Part shown: one piece after another, positions 1 through 8,022 of the stretch
How positions within the stretch are numbered: position 1 is the first letter of the stretch
Layout: each line of letters begins with the position of its first letter
From: an uncultured Acholeplasmatales bacterium
GTDB lineage: Bacteria; Bacillota_I; Bacilli_A; Acholeplasmatales; Anaeroplasmataceae
NCBI GenBank assembly: GCA_944324725.1
Contig: CALUXJ010000002.1
Span: 1 to 47,551 of the forward strand
Direction: 5' to 3'
DNA: 47,551 bases
Translations under genes and position numbers: made by a program
The notes under the pieces: model-generated
The model's database searches: none
Seen by the model: the letters and a program-made list of their open reading frames with translations, nothing else
What the model was told of the DNA's origin: nothing

Positions 1-141
1 ATCATATTTAATTTTATGAAAACGAATGTTTTTTGTAAAAATAGCAAAAAAAGTTAGAAAAGACAAAAGAAAATTTTCTCAAATCAAACGCAAAAATTTA
101 AAAAACATCAAACAAATTTATATCGATGTTGAGTAAAATAA

Positions 142-167
142 AATAATCGGACTAAATTCCGACTATT
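142..167 (-). terminator. Intrinsic terminator after ppk
   Basis: A stem of about ten pairs with one mismatch (142-151 against 158-167, core TCGGA/TCCGA) overlaps the ppk stop codon. On the minus strand it is followed by a T-rich tract (TTATTTTATTTTA). It ends the ppx-ppk transcript. The remaining 1-141 is A/T-rich and shows no gene. Confidence 0.65.
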
Positions 168-2541
168 CTACTAGTTCCTTAATTAAATTTGCTATATTAT
201 TTTTATTAAATGCCTTAATACCTAATCTAGCAAATTGATTAATATAGGTAGCCTTATCATTATTTTTAATGAGTAAATACATCTTATCATTATTACTCTC
301 TAAAACCTTACCTATATATAAATATTTAGCTAAAGTATGTTGATTTGTTTTTTCATTAGAAGAAATATTAATAACATCAATATATTTATTGCCAATTTGA
401 TAATTAAAATTGACATTATAAGCTAACTCTTCTTTTTCATAGTTAACATTTTTGACAAAATCTATATTGTTTTCCTTTAAAAGTTTGTTAAAGTCTAGAA
501 TAAAAGTGTTCTTTTGTTTAATTTCCGGTTGAGATACGTTAGTTAAAAAATATTTATGTGAATCTAAAAGCATCTCATTTTGCTTAAATTGATAGTAATT
601 GCCATCATTAGCTAATATACGACCATTGACATTGTCAGACCACATAATAGAAATGTCATCTAAAATATCTTGCTTAATTCTATCATCTAAAATAGGCACT
701 GCTACTTCAACCCGTCTAACCGTGTTTCTCGTCATCCAATCAGCGGAGGAAATATACATTTTCGCTTTTAAACCATGACCAAATTGATAGATGCGTGAAT
801 GCTCTAAAAAACGCCCGATTATACTATGAATAGTAATATTGTCAGTGTAACCAGCAATTCCAGGAATTAAACAACAAATTCCTCTTATTATCATATTAAT
901 AGTTACCCCTGCTTGAGAAGCCTCAGCGAGTTTGTTAATTAGCTTAATATCGGTAATTGAATTAAGTTTAAGAAAAATATAACCATCTTTGCCTTTAGTC
1001 ATTTCTTCTTCAATTAAGTCAAGTAGTTCATTTCGCATATGATGGGGTGAAACTAAAAAGTAATCATATTTATAATCTAAATCAGCAAGTAACATGTTAG
1101 AGAAAAACATTGCAGCATCGTGACCAATTTCCTCATTAGCCGTAATAAGGCTGTAATCTGTATAAATATTAACAGTGGTTTCGTTGTAATTACCAGTTCC
1201 AATTTGAGTAATATAATTAACTTTGCCTTCCACATTTTCGGTAATTAAGCATAATTTAGAATGTACTTTATACCAATCAAAGCCATACATTACCTTACAG
1301 CCTGAATATTCTAAACGTTCAGAATAATCAATATTATTGGCTTCATCAAAACGAGCGCGTAATTCAATTAAAACTGTAACATCCTTCCCCATTTCCGCAG
1401 CCTGACATAAATAATCAACTAATTTTGATTTATCTGCTAAACGATAAATGGTAATTTTAATTGATTGAACCGTTTTAGAGTAGGCTGCTTCTTTAATTAG
1501 TTTAATAAAAGGCTCCATGCTATTAAATGGATAAAATAACAAGGCATCATGATCCTTGACCTGCGCAATAATACTATCATCCATGTTTAAATATTTAGCT
1601 GGCACATGCTCTAGTTTAGGGTATAAATAGCTCTTATATTGTGTATTTTTACGCAAAGAACTTAGAAAAGCTAGATTAAAAGGAGCTTTGGAAATAAAAA
1701 CTTCTTTTTCTGTTAAATCCAATTTAGCTAACAAAAATTCCTTTAATTTATCATCAAGCTTCTTATGACATTCCAATCTAACTGGAGTTAGGGTTTTACG
1801 TTTTTTTAAAAGTTGCTTCATCAACTTACGAAAATCCTCATGTTCTTCTAAAACACTATCTTCAACGTTTAAATCACCATTACGAGTAATACGAATAATA
1901 TTTTTGGTTTTAATTTTATAGCCTTTAAAAATTAAATCAATATAATCATAAAGTAGTTTTTCTACAAAAACATACTTATCTCCAATATTAAGCATCTTTA
2001 CTAGCTTAGGACCAACCTCTAAAATACCAAATAAGTCCTTATTTTCCTTAAAATCTAGAGTAACTATAATGTAGCTGACTTTATTTTCTAGATTGGGAAA
2101 TGGATGATTAAAATCAATTAACTGAGGTGACAAAAATGGCATTAAATCAGTCTTTATTATTTTTTTAATCTTTTTATTTTCTTCAGTCGATAGATTTTTA
2201 CTTTGAGCAAAAATTATACCGACCTCTTCTAAATCCTTAACTAAGTTTTTGTAAGTTTCTTCCCGCTTAGCATAAAGTTTGCTTACACACTCATAAATCT
2301 TATTTAATTGTTCATAAGGATTCAATCCAGTTTTAGTATCAATAACCACTTCATTTAAAAGATATAGATCCTTTAATGAACCAACCCTAATCATAAAAAA
2401 TTCATCTAAATTTGAATTAAAGATTTGAAAGAAATTTAGTCTTTCTAAAACGGGAATATTTTTATTGCTGGCTTCATCAAGACAGCGCTCATTAAATTTT
2501 AGCCAAGACAATTCTCGGTTTTGGGTAAACATATAATCCAT
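163..2541 (-). CDS. ppk: Polyphosphate kinase 1 with C-terminal extension
   Basis: PPK1 reversibly transfers the gamma phosphate of ATP onto inorganic polyphosphate through a phosphohistidine. The N-terminus NRELSWLKFNER is the family's opening signature. The catalytic histidine lies in YKVHSKLCLI near residue 427 and the second conserved histidine in FLEHSRIYQFG near residue 580. The ATG at 2541 is chosen over an in-frame TTG at 2550 because AGG at 2551-2553 sits about nine bases before it and only just touches the TTG. That gives 792 residues, against roughly 690-720 usually. The extra length is a C-terminal block of about 120 residues that I do not recognise. The gene lies ten bases after ppx, so the polymer-making and polymer-degrading enzymes share one transcript. 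Confidence 0.95.
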   Translation of the reverse strand: MDYMFTQNRELSWLKFNERCLDEASNKNIPVLERLNFFQIFNSNLDEFFMIRVGSLKDLYLLNEVVIDTKTGLNPYEQLNKIYECVSKLYAKREETYKNLVKDLEEVGIIFAQSKNLSTEENKKIKKIIKTDLMPFLSPQLIDFNHPFPNLENKVSYIIVTLDFKENKDLFGILEVGPKLVKMLNIGDKYVFVEKLLYDYIDLIFKGYKIKTKNIIRITRNGDLNVEDSVLEEHEDFRKLMKQLLKKRKTLTPVRLECHKKLDDKLKEFLLAKLDLTEKEVFISKAPFNLAFLSSLRKNTQYKSYLYPKLEHVPAKYLNMDDSIIAQVKDHDALLFYPFNSMEPFIKLIKEAAYSKTVQSIKITIYRLADKSKLVDYLCQAAEMGKDVTVLIELRARFDEANNIDYSERLEYSGCKVMYGFDWYKVHSKLCLITENVEGKVNYITQIGTGNYNETTVNIYTDYSLITANEEIGHDAAMFFSNMLLADLDYKYDYFLVSPHHMRNELLDLIEEEMTKGKDGYIFLKLNSITDIKLINKLAEASQAGVTINMIIRGICCLIPGIAGYTDNITIHSIIGRFLEHSRIYQFGHGLKAKMYISSADWMTRNTVRRVEVAVPILDDRIKQDILDDISIMWSDNVNGRILANDGNYYQFKQNEMLLDSHKYFLTNVSQPEIKQKNTFILDFNKLLKENNIDFVKNVNYEKEELAYNVNFNYQIGNKYIDVINISSNEKTNQHTLAKYLYIGKVLESNNDKMYLLIKNNDKATYINQFARLGIKAFNKNNIANLIKELVE

Positions 2542-2551
2542 AATATCCAAC

Positions 2552-3436
2552 CTATAAATTTGCTAATAAATAGCCCTCTCTTACACCATATTTAGAAACA
2601 TATACCTGTTCTGAATCAAAGTACTTCATAATCGTTTTTAAAATCATTAATCCTGGTGTAAAGGTAAAGACACGCTCTGGAACTACTTTTAATATAGCCA
2701 GCTGCCAACTATAAGAATCATCTTTAGCAGTTTCTAACATTTTAGCAATTTCTTCATACGTTAGAACTAGCTTATCTGTATCAGGATATAAATAATTTTT
2801 CATTTTTAAGGCTGCTCGAATAGTACCACCAATTCCACAAACATTAGGATACTTATCATCTAACTTTGGAATTTCCTTTAAATAAGGTTTGACTAAATCT
2901 TTAATAGCCTCAAGTTCTTTTTTGGACGGTAATATTTCGTCAATACATTTAGTATAAACATTAAGACTACCAATTGGCATTGAAGTTTTATATAAAATGT
3001 GATTATCTTTAAAAAATAATAATTCTGAGCTACCACCACCAATATCAACCATCAAACCATCCTTAAGGTTATATTTCATCTTAGCTCCCTTAAAGTCATA
3101 AATAGCTTCTTCACTACCAGATAAAACAACAACATCTAAACCCAACTCTTCCTTTATTCTAGCAACCACTTCTTTGGTATTGTTGACATTGCGAATAGAG
3201 GCCGTAGCAAAGATTAAAAGCTTATCAATGATAACATTTGCTAAACATTTCTTATATTCTCCTAAAACTTCTAGACATTTAGTAATTCCTTCTTCTGATA
3301 AATTGCCAAATTTATCAACATAACTAGCTAAACCGGCAAACTCCTTTTTATCAAAAATATTTATTAAATTACCATCCTTATATTCATAGGTTTTAAGTCT
3401 TATGGTATTAGAACCAATATCGATAACAGCATACAT
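2552..3436 (-). CDS. ppx: Exopolyphosphatase, Ppx/GppA family
   Basis: This 294-residue protein of the ASKHA ATPase fold hydrolyses terminal phosphates of polyphosphate, or pppGpp in GppA relatives. The N-terminal phosphate-binding motif is YAVIDIGSNTIRLKTY and the second is GLMVDIGGGSSELLFF. FATASIRNVNN is the usual motif between them. It is a short form without the extra C-terminal HD domain of E. coli Ppx. The second ATG is chosen (MYAVIDIG) because AAAGG lies seven bases before it and only one base before the first ATG at 3442. A TATAAT box sits at 3461-3466, with only a weak -35. The gene is followed directly by ppk. Polyphosphatase is preferred over pppGpp hydrolase because of ppk, but the sequence does not settle it. 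Confidence 0.9.
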   Translation of the reverse strand: MYAVIDIGSNTIRLKTYEYKDGNLINIFDKKEFAGLASYVDKFGNLSEEGITKCLEVLGEYKKCLANVIIDKLLIFATASIRNVNNTKEVVARIKEELGLDVVVLSGSEEAIYDFKGAKMKYNLKDGLMVDIGGGSSELLFFKDNHILYKTSMPIGSLNVYTKCIDEILPSKKELEAIKDLVKPYLKEIPKLDDKYPNVCGIGGTIRAALKMKNYLYPDTDKLVLTYEEIAKMLETAKDDSYSWQLAILKVVPERVFTFTPGLMILKTIMKYFDSEQVYVSKYGVREGYLLANL

Positions 3437-3512
3437 AGACATACCTTCTTTCTTAACTTCATTATATAAAAAAAGTTAGGGAAAAACTATAGTAAAATTG
3501 TAAAAAAGAGGT

Positions 3513-3537
3513 AAAAAAAGAGACCCCTAAGGGCCTC
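3513..3537 (-). terminator. Intrinsic terminator after gapA
   Basis: The minus strand reads GAGGCCC, loop TTAG, GGGTCTC, then seven T residues. It lies 12 bases past the gapA stop and separates gapA from the ppx-ppk unit. Confidence 0.85.
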
Positions 3538-3548
3538 AATTAATCAAA

Positions 3549-4580
3549 TTAGCAATGTGCGAAATATTTGATTGTTCTAACCATTTGGCTAGTGTATGAA
3601 TTTTCATTATCATACCAAGCAACAACTTGAACTTGATAATGAGTGTCATCAATCTTAGCAACCATAGTTTGAGTTGCATCGAATAATGAACCTTGAGTGA
3701 TACCAATAATATCTGAAGATACTAATGGTTCTTCTGTATAACCAAATGATGGAGATTGAGCTGCTTTCATTGCTTCGTTAATTGCAGCTGGAGTAACTTC
3801 TTTTGAAGTTTCAATAACTGCAACTAAGATAGTTGTAGAACCTGTGCAAACAGGAACACGTTGAGCTGAACCGATTAATTTACCATTTAATTCAGGAATT
3901 ACTAAACCAATAGCCTTTGCAGCACCAGTTGAATTTGGAACGATGTTGATAGCTGCTGCTCTAGCACGACGTAAGTCACCTTTTCTATGTGGACCATCAA
4001 GAACCATTTGGTCACCAGTATAAGCGTGAACTGTAGTCATAATACCACTTACGATTGGAGCAAATTGATTTAATGTGTTAGCCATAGGAGCTAAACAGTT
4101 AGTTGTACAAGAAGCTGCTGAAATAATTTGATCATCGCTAGTTAAAGTCTTTTCATTAACGCTATAAACGATAGTCTTAACATCATTACCAGCTGGAGCT
4201 GAAATAACAACTTTCTTAGCACCGGCATTAATATGAGCCATTGCTTTTTCTTTCTTAGTGTAGAAACCAGTACATTCTAATACTACATCTACATCTAATT
4301 CTTTCCAAGGTAAGTTAGCTGCATCTTTTTCAGCATAAATTTTAATAGTCTTACCATCAACAGTAATTGTGCTGTTTTCTTCATCACAAGAAACCTTATC
4401 AGCTAATGCATAACGACCTTGAGCTGAATCATATTTTAATAGGTGAGCTAACATTTTAGGATTAGTTAAATCGTTGATTGCAACAACTTCATATCCTTCT
4501 GCACCAAACATTTGTCTAAAAGCTAGACGACCGATACGACCAAAACCATTGATCGCAACTCTAACAGATTTATCTGCCAT
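3549..4580 (-). CDS. gapA: Glyceraldehyde-3-phosphate dehydrogenase, type I
   Basis: This 343-residue cytosolic glycolytic enzyme converts glyceraldehyde-3-phosphate, NAD+ and inorganic phosphate to 1,3-bisphosphoglycerate and NADH. The Rossmann motif is [16 protein letters not shown]. Asp37 in VAINDLTN favours NAD over NADP. The catalytic cysteine is Cys158 in [12 protein letters not shown]. The C-terminal [14 protein letters not shown] is also canonical. TTAGGAGGAA precedes the ATG by about ten bases. The gene is monocistronic, with its own extended -10 promoter upstream and a terminator downstream. A cre-like box lies ahead of the promoter. It is the only glycolytic gene in the window, so it is not in a gap-pgk-tpi cluster. 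Confidence 0.98.
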   Translation of the reverse strand: MADKSVRVAINGFGRIGRLAFRQMFGAEGYEVVAINDLTNPKMLAHLLKYDSAQGRYALADKVSCDEENSTITVDGKTIKIYAEKDAANLPWKELDVDVVLECTGFYTKKEKAMAHINAGAKKVVISAPAGNDVKTIVYSVNEKTLTSDDQIISAASCTTNCLAPMANTLNQFAPIVSGIMTTVHAYTGDQMVLDGPHRKGDLRRARAAAINIVPNSTGAAKAIGLVIPELNGKLIGSAQRVPVCTGSTTILVAVIETSKEVTPAAINEAMKAAQSPSFGYTEEPLVSSDIIGITQGSLFDATQTMVAKIDDTHYQVQVVAWYDNENSYTSQMVRTIKYFAHC

Positions 4581-4616
4581 AATTTTTAATTCCTCCTAAG
4601 TATTTTTTACGCTTAT

Positions 4617-4644
4617 ATTTTAGCACAAATATTTTGCATTTCAA
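4617..4644 (-). promoter_or_regulatory. gapA sigma-A promoter
   Basis: -35 TTGAAA (4639-4644) and -10 TAAAAT (4617-4622) are separated by 16 bases. TG at the extended -10 position reads TGCTAAAAT. It lies about 37 bases before gapA and nothing else lies between. Confidence 0.75.
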
Positions 4645-4671
4645 GTTATTAATACTAGATATATGCAAAAA

Positions 4672-4685
4672 TGAAAACGCTTTTT
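4672..4685 (-). promoter_or_regulatory. cre-like box upstream of gapA
   Basis: The minus strand reads AAAAAGCGTTTTCA. It matches the CcpA operator consensus TGWAARCGYTWNCW at all but the first two positions. It lies about 30 bases upstream of the -35, a position compatible with activation. No ccpA gene is visible in the window. Confidence 0.5.
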
Positions 4686-4711
4686 TTATTTTGACATTAC
4701 AATAATAAAAA

Positions 4712-5485
4712 TTATTCAGCTTCGAAAAAAGACCTTTTTATGCGGTTAATAAAATTGAGATTTCCATTTGTTCCCACTTTAACAAAATAATTGCCCATAT
4801 ATGCCTTAAGCCTTTTAAAGGCCTTTAATTCCAAGGCTAAGTTATCCACCGTCAAAAATATGTTGCTATATTTACCAGCTGCCCTCAATTCTAAGACATA
4901 GCCTTTACCTAATATTAGTGGTGAATTAATTGTTTCATAGCTACTAGAATTAATACCCGCAATCTCGGTTAATTGCATGACTTTTAAATTGTGATCAATT
5001 ACCGCCCCGCCTAAAGACTTATTATAGGCCGTTGAGCCTGTTGGTGTAGAAATGCACATTCCTGTTCCTCGGAAATGTTCAAAAAAATCATCATTAATAA
5101 AAACATCAAGTTTTAAGGTCCTTGGCGGACTTATTAAAGTAATTTCATTGATAGCAGAATAATTATAAATACGATCAGCAAAAACCTGCACGGAAAGTAA
5201 AGGAATTCTCTCAATTTGATAAGTTCCGTTATTAATGTTGTTAATTAGCTCGGGCAACTGTTCTAAACTATAGTTAGAATAAAACCCTAAATGTCCCGTA
5301 TGAATACCAAAAAAGGTTGCGGTGGGATACCGATGACAAGCCCTAATAAAGGTTCCATCACCGCCAATAGTAAAGACAATGTTCGGACTTTCCTCACTAT
5401 AGTCTAATTTGATTTGTTTTTTAATAGTTTCACAAACATTTAACGATACATCATCGTATTTATGCATAATGGCATATGTAGACAA
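4712..5485 (-). CDS. nadK: NAD kinase
   Basis: The enzyme phosphorylates NAD to NADP, using ATP or, in some Gram-positive homologues, polyphosphate. The diagnostic GGDGT motif is in FTIGGDGTFIRACH near residue 45. The NAD-binding segment STPTGSTAYNKSLGG follows near residue 150. About 257 residues is the normal length for Firmicute enzymes. I place the start at TTG 5485 (MSTYAIMHK) because AAAGTGGTGAT precedes it with the GTGG core eight bases away. The two in-frame GTG codons further upstream are part of that ribosome site. It is divergent from the CYTH gene. In Bacillus subtilis the equivalent pair (yjbN, yjbK) are also neighbours, so the association is conserved. Confidence 0.93.
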   Translation of the reverse strand: MSTYAIMHKYDDVSLNVCETIKKQIKLDYSEESPNIVFTIGGDGTFIRACHRYPTATFFGIHTGHLGFYSNYSLEQLPELINNINNGTYQIERIPLLSVQVFADRIYNYSAINEITLISPPRTLKLDVFINDDFFEHFRGTGMCISTPTGSTAYNKSLGGAVIDHNLKVMQLTEIAGINSSSYETINSPLILGKGYVLELRAAGKYSNIFLTVDNLALELKAFKRLKAYMGNYFVKVGTNGNLNFINRIKRSFFEAE

Positions 5486-5599
5486 TTTTATCACCACTTT
5501 CTATTAAAATTATAGCATTATTCCCATCTTTTTAATATAAATAACTAGTAAAAAACTAAAAAAAATGTTAAGATATAACTTACCAAGGAGTTGATTGTG

Positions 5600-6154
5600 A
5601 TGCAAACAAATATTGAACTAGAATTTAAAACCAAAATCACTGCTGAACAATATAATACATTAATTGAGGAATTCGGCTTAGAAAATAATATTTTCCCCCA
5701 AACAAATTTTTATTTTGATACCGATGATTTAAAGCTATTTAAAATGCATACTGTCCTAAGAATTAGGCAAAAAGGGGAAAACTTCAAATTAACAAAAAAA
5801 GAACGCGGTGAAGCTGCTAATGAAGCATGCGAATCACATGTTTTTTTACAAGAAGAAAAGGCTCTTGATTTCTTAAAAAATGGTTTTGATGCAAACATCA
5901 TTGAAATAAATGCTAAGGTTCATAATGTCTGCGAATTAACTACCTACCGTGCTAAAACAACTTTTAAAGATGGAATTCTCTTCTTTGATAAAAGTGAATA
6001 TTATGGACATACTGACTATGAAATTGAATATGAAGTTGATTCTGTTGAACAAGGTAAAAAAGACTTCTTTCAATTCCTAGAAGACCATGGAATTACTTAT
6101 GAAGAACCAGAAAGAAAAAGCACACGAGCTTACAATGCAATATTAAAAAAATAG
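5600..6154 (+). CDS. CYTH-domain triphosphate tunnel protein (YjbK-like)
   Basis: This is a 184-residue protein of the CYTH / triphosphate tunnel metalloenzyme family, whose members bind triphosphate-containing ligands in an eight-stranded barrel with metal ions. The signature ExExK is NIELEFKTKIT at the N-terminus. A second basic strand is TVLRIRQKGENFKLTKK. Acidic strands EYEIEYEVD and FFQFLEDHGI follow, as in YjbK. The ATG at 5600 is chosen because AAGGAG at 5585-5590 is nine bases before it, whereas the TTG at 5591 touches it. Activity in this branch is not established; relatives include tripolyphosphatases and thiamine triphosphatases. The final G of its TAG stop is the first base of the insertion sequence, so the native 3' end has been altered. 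Confidence 0.85.
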   Translation: MQTNIELEFKTKITAEQYNTLIEEFGLENNIFPQTNFYFDTDDLKLFKMHTVLRIRQKGENFKLTKKERGEAANEACESHVFLQEEKALDFLKNGFDANIIEINAKVHNVCELTTYRAKTTFKDGILFFDKSEYYGHTDYEIEYEVDSVEQGKKDFFQFLEDHGITYEEPERKSTRAYNAILKK

Positions 6155-6180
6155 GGGCTGTAAAGAAACCCGGGTTTTGA
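6154..6180 (+). repeat. IS left terminal inverted repeat
   Basis: The 27-bp left end begins GGGGCTGTAAAGAAACC and then CGGGTTTTGA. It differs from the right end only at two central positions (CCCGGG here, CCTAGG on the right). Its first G completes the stop codon of the CYTH gene. Confidence 0.93.
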
Positions 6181-6195
6181 AAAAATAAACCTATA

Positions 6196-6219
6196 GGTGC
6201 TTTACGCCTCTTTTTTTTA
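6196..6219 (+). terminator. First hairpin in the IS left end
   Basis: AGGTG, loop CTTTA, CGCCT, followed by C and a run of T residues. The five-pair stem is weak. It would stop transcripts entering from the CYTH gene and so keep the transposase from being driven by its neighbour. Confidence 0.55.
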
Positions 6220-6227
6220 TAAAAAAT

Positions 6228-6257
6228 GCCTTGGGAATCGAACCCAAGGGCTTTTTT
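6228..6257 (+). terminator. Second IS hairpin, shaped like a tRNA T-arm
   Basis: CCTTGGG, loop AATCGAA, CCCAAGG, then GC and six T residues. It is a sound intrinsic terminator on the plus strand, 33 bases before the transposase start. On the minus strand the same bases read GGGTTCGATTCCC, a textbook tRNA T-arm with its seven-base loop. No other tRNA arm is present, so this is not a tRNA gene. Confidence 0.7.
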
Positions 6258-6290
6258 ACGGTAAAATAAGTCTGGACCACATTATTTACC

Positions 6291-7955
6291 ATGAGAAATT
6301 ATAACATAAGAAAATCATTTTTGGTAGACTGCTACGCTTTGAACATGAACAAAGCGAAGCAAATAGACAAATTTATTAATTTTTTAGATAAATCAGGTGT
6401 TTGTGAACTATTAAATGAATATGACAAAACGGTGAATAATGCAAAAAATTTAGGAGGTAGACCATCATATAATCTATACGATATGTTAGCATTAGTTCTC
6501 TATAATTTTGCCTTCCATAAAGGCTCACTTAGAGATATTGAGGAAAAGTGTAGGAGCGATTTAAATAGCATATATATTATGCAAAATGATTACCCTACTC
6601 ATACTACCATTTCATCATTTATAAATAAATATATAGTACCAAACTGTGATAAGATATTTTCAATTATTACTAAACGAATATATGAAACCTTAAATTTAGA
6701 TATGGATAACATATATATCGATGGTTCTAAGTTTGAAGCTAATGCCAATAAATATAAGTTTGTATGGAAGCCAGTAAAATTTCATTTTAATCTTAGTGGA
6801 AAAATACGAGAATTACTAAATAAACATAACTTGAGCAAAGATGTTCCACAAAACGAAAATATTCAATCAGCTATTGTAGCAAAAAAAATTGTAGAGTTTT
6901 ATAACTTATATAAAGATATTGATTTTAAATCAAAAGAGAATAAACACATCAAAAAAGATTATGATTCTTTATTAGGATATCTAAGTAAGAGTTTAGAATA
7001 TGAAGAGAAAGAGAGAATATGTGGTCCAAACAGAAAATCTTACTATAAAACTGATAAAGACGCTACAGCGATGTGTTTAAAGGATGATTACTACTCAGGT
7101 TTAGGTAGTAATATGCACGCTGCATACAATGTACAAATAGGTGTAATAAATGGCTTAATATCAATGTATTTAGTAAGTCAATCAAGAACTGATATAAATG
7201 ATTTTATTCCATTATTAGACAAATACTATTTGTATTATAATGAGTATCCAGCTAAAGCGTGTGCTGATTCCGGTTATGGTTCTTTAGAAAATTATGAATA
7301 CTTAGAGAAGCATGAAATAAGAAATTTTGTTAAGTATTTTACTTGGCAAGGTAATGTTTCCGGCACAAATCCATCAACATATATTTATAATAAAAATGAT
7401 AATACTATAACTTGTTTAAATGGAAATACAGGTAGTTTAATTAATAATATTTCGCGTAGGCCCAAATATTCAAATTCTAATTTTTTTAAGATTGAAGGAT
7501 GTTTAAACTGCCCTTTTAGTGCTTACTGTAAAAGATACATGAATAAAAAGGATGATAATTTTAAAATATTCGAAGTGCGTCCTAAGCTGCAAAGTTATAT
7601 TCAAGAAGCGGAACAAAATCTTCTGTCAGTTGAAGGAATAGAATTAAGAGTTAATAGGTCTATACAAGTTGAAGGAGCTTTCGGTATAATTAAGCAAGAT
7701 TTATCATATACTCGCTTCAGGCGTCGAAGTCTTAAAAAAGTATCAGCTGAATTTATGTTAGTGTGCTTAGGGTTTAATATTAAAAAATTATTTAAATATT
7801 TTAACAATGAATCCCAACCTAAATATTGGAAAGCACCTAAAAATATAGAGCCAGAAAAGTTTAAAAAGCCAAGTGCTAAAAGATTATCCAACAAAGTTTC
7901 AAAAAAGAAAAACAAGTCGATAAATCAAAAAGCAAAAGATAATTATAAGTACTAA
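6291..7955 (+). CDS. DDE transposase, IS1182 family
   Basis: This 554-residue transposase probably excises and inserts the surrounding element. The N-terminal half carries the DNA-binding region with YNLYDMLALVLYNFAFHKGSLRDIE. The likely DDE triad is Asp in NIYIDGSKFEANANKY, Asp in KACADSGYGSLENYEYLE and Glu in SIQVEGAFGIIKQDLSYTRF. A cysteine cluster, GCLNCPFSAYCKRY, precedes the third acid, as in other IS1182 proteins. The frame is uninterrupted and the length is normal. The lysine-rich tail (KPSAKRLSNKVSKKKNKS) is typical. No good Shine-Dalgarno precedes the ATG, consistent with low expression behind two terminators. Confidence 0.92.
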   Translation: MRNYNIRKSFLVDCYALNMNKAKQIDKFINFLDKSGVCELLNEYDKTVNNAKNLGGRPSYNLYDMLALVLYNFAFHKGSLRDIEEKCRSDLNSIYIMQNDYPTHTTISSFINKYIVPNCDKIFSIITKRIYETLNLDMDNIYIDGSKFEANANKYKFVWKPVKFHFNLSGKIRELLNKHNLSKDVPQNENIQSAIVAKKIVEFYNLYKDIDFKSKENKHIKKDYDSLLGYLSKSLEYEEKERICGPNRKSYYKTDKDATAMCLKDDYYSGLGSNMHAAYNVQIGVINGLISMYLVSQSRTDINDFIPLLDKYYLYYNEYPAKACADSGYGSLENYEYLEKHEIRNFVKYFTWQGNVSGTNPSTYIYNKNDNTITCLNGNTGSLINNISRRPKYSNSNFFKIEGCLNCPFSAYCKRYMNKKDDNFKIFEVRPKLQSYIQEAEQNLLSVEGIELRVNRSIQVEGAFGIIKQDLSYTRFRRRSLKKVSAEFMLVCLGFNIKKLFKYFNNESQPKYWKAPKNIEPEKFKKPSAKRLSNKVSKKKNKSINQKAKDNYKY

Positions 7956-7958
7956 AAA

Positions 7959-8022
7959 GGGACTGTAAAGTCAACCTAATTGTAGGTTTATCAAAACCTA
8001 GGTTTCTTTACAGCCCCTTTTA
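7959..8022. terminator. Bidirectional hairpin at the IS right end
   Basis: GGGACTGTAAAG (7959-7970) pairs with CTTTACAGCCCC (8006-8017) with one mismatch. Smaller AACCTA/TAGGTT pairings lie inside. T residues follow on the plus strand and on the minus strand (TTTTTAG). It can end both the transposase and the spx transcripts. The inner arm is a subterminal inverted copy of the IS end. Confidence 0.7.
7991..8017 (-). repeat. IS right terminal inverted repeat
   Basis: Reverse-complement partner of the left repeat, 25 of 27 identical. Read on the minus strand it is translated as the last residues of the spx frame and supplies its TAG stop. Confidence 0.93.

Larger units (their letters stand above)
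6154..8017 (+). mobile_element. IS1182-family-like insertion sequence
   Basis: The 1864-bp element is bounded by 27-bp inverted repeats (6154-6180 and 7991-8017) matching at 25 of 27 positions and beginning GGGGCTGTAAAGAAACC. It contains one DDE transposase gene. The left interior carries two hairpins with T-tracts and the right end a long hairpin, so it is screened from outside transcription. No clear target duplication is visible: AAAAAAATA flanks the left end and TTTTATTATC the right, as if it entered or replaced a bidirectional terminator between convergent genes. Transposase and ends are intact, so it may be active. Confidence 0.92.

Noticed and set aside
6223-6257. tRNA gene suggested by a perfect T-arm on the minus strand
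   Set aside because: No acceptor, D or anticodon arm lies upstream; the plus strand reads as a terminator inside an insertion sequence.
7601-7915. Open frame of about 104 codons antisense to the transposase
   Set aside because: No ribosome site or family resemblance; it mirrors the Lys-rich tail of the transposase.
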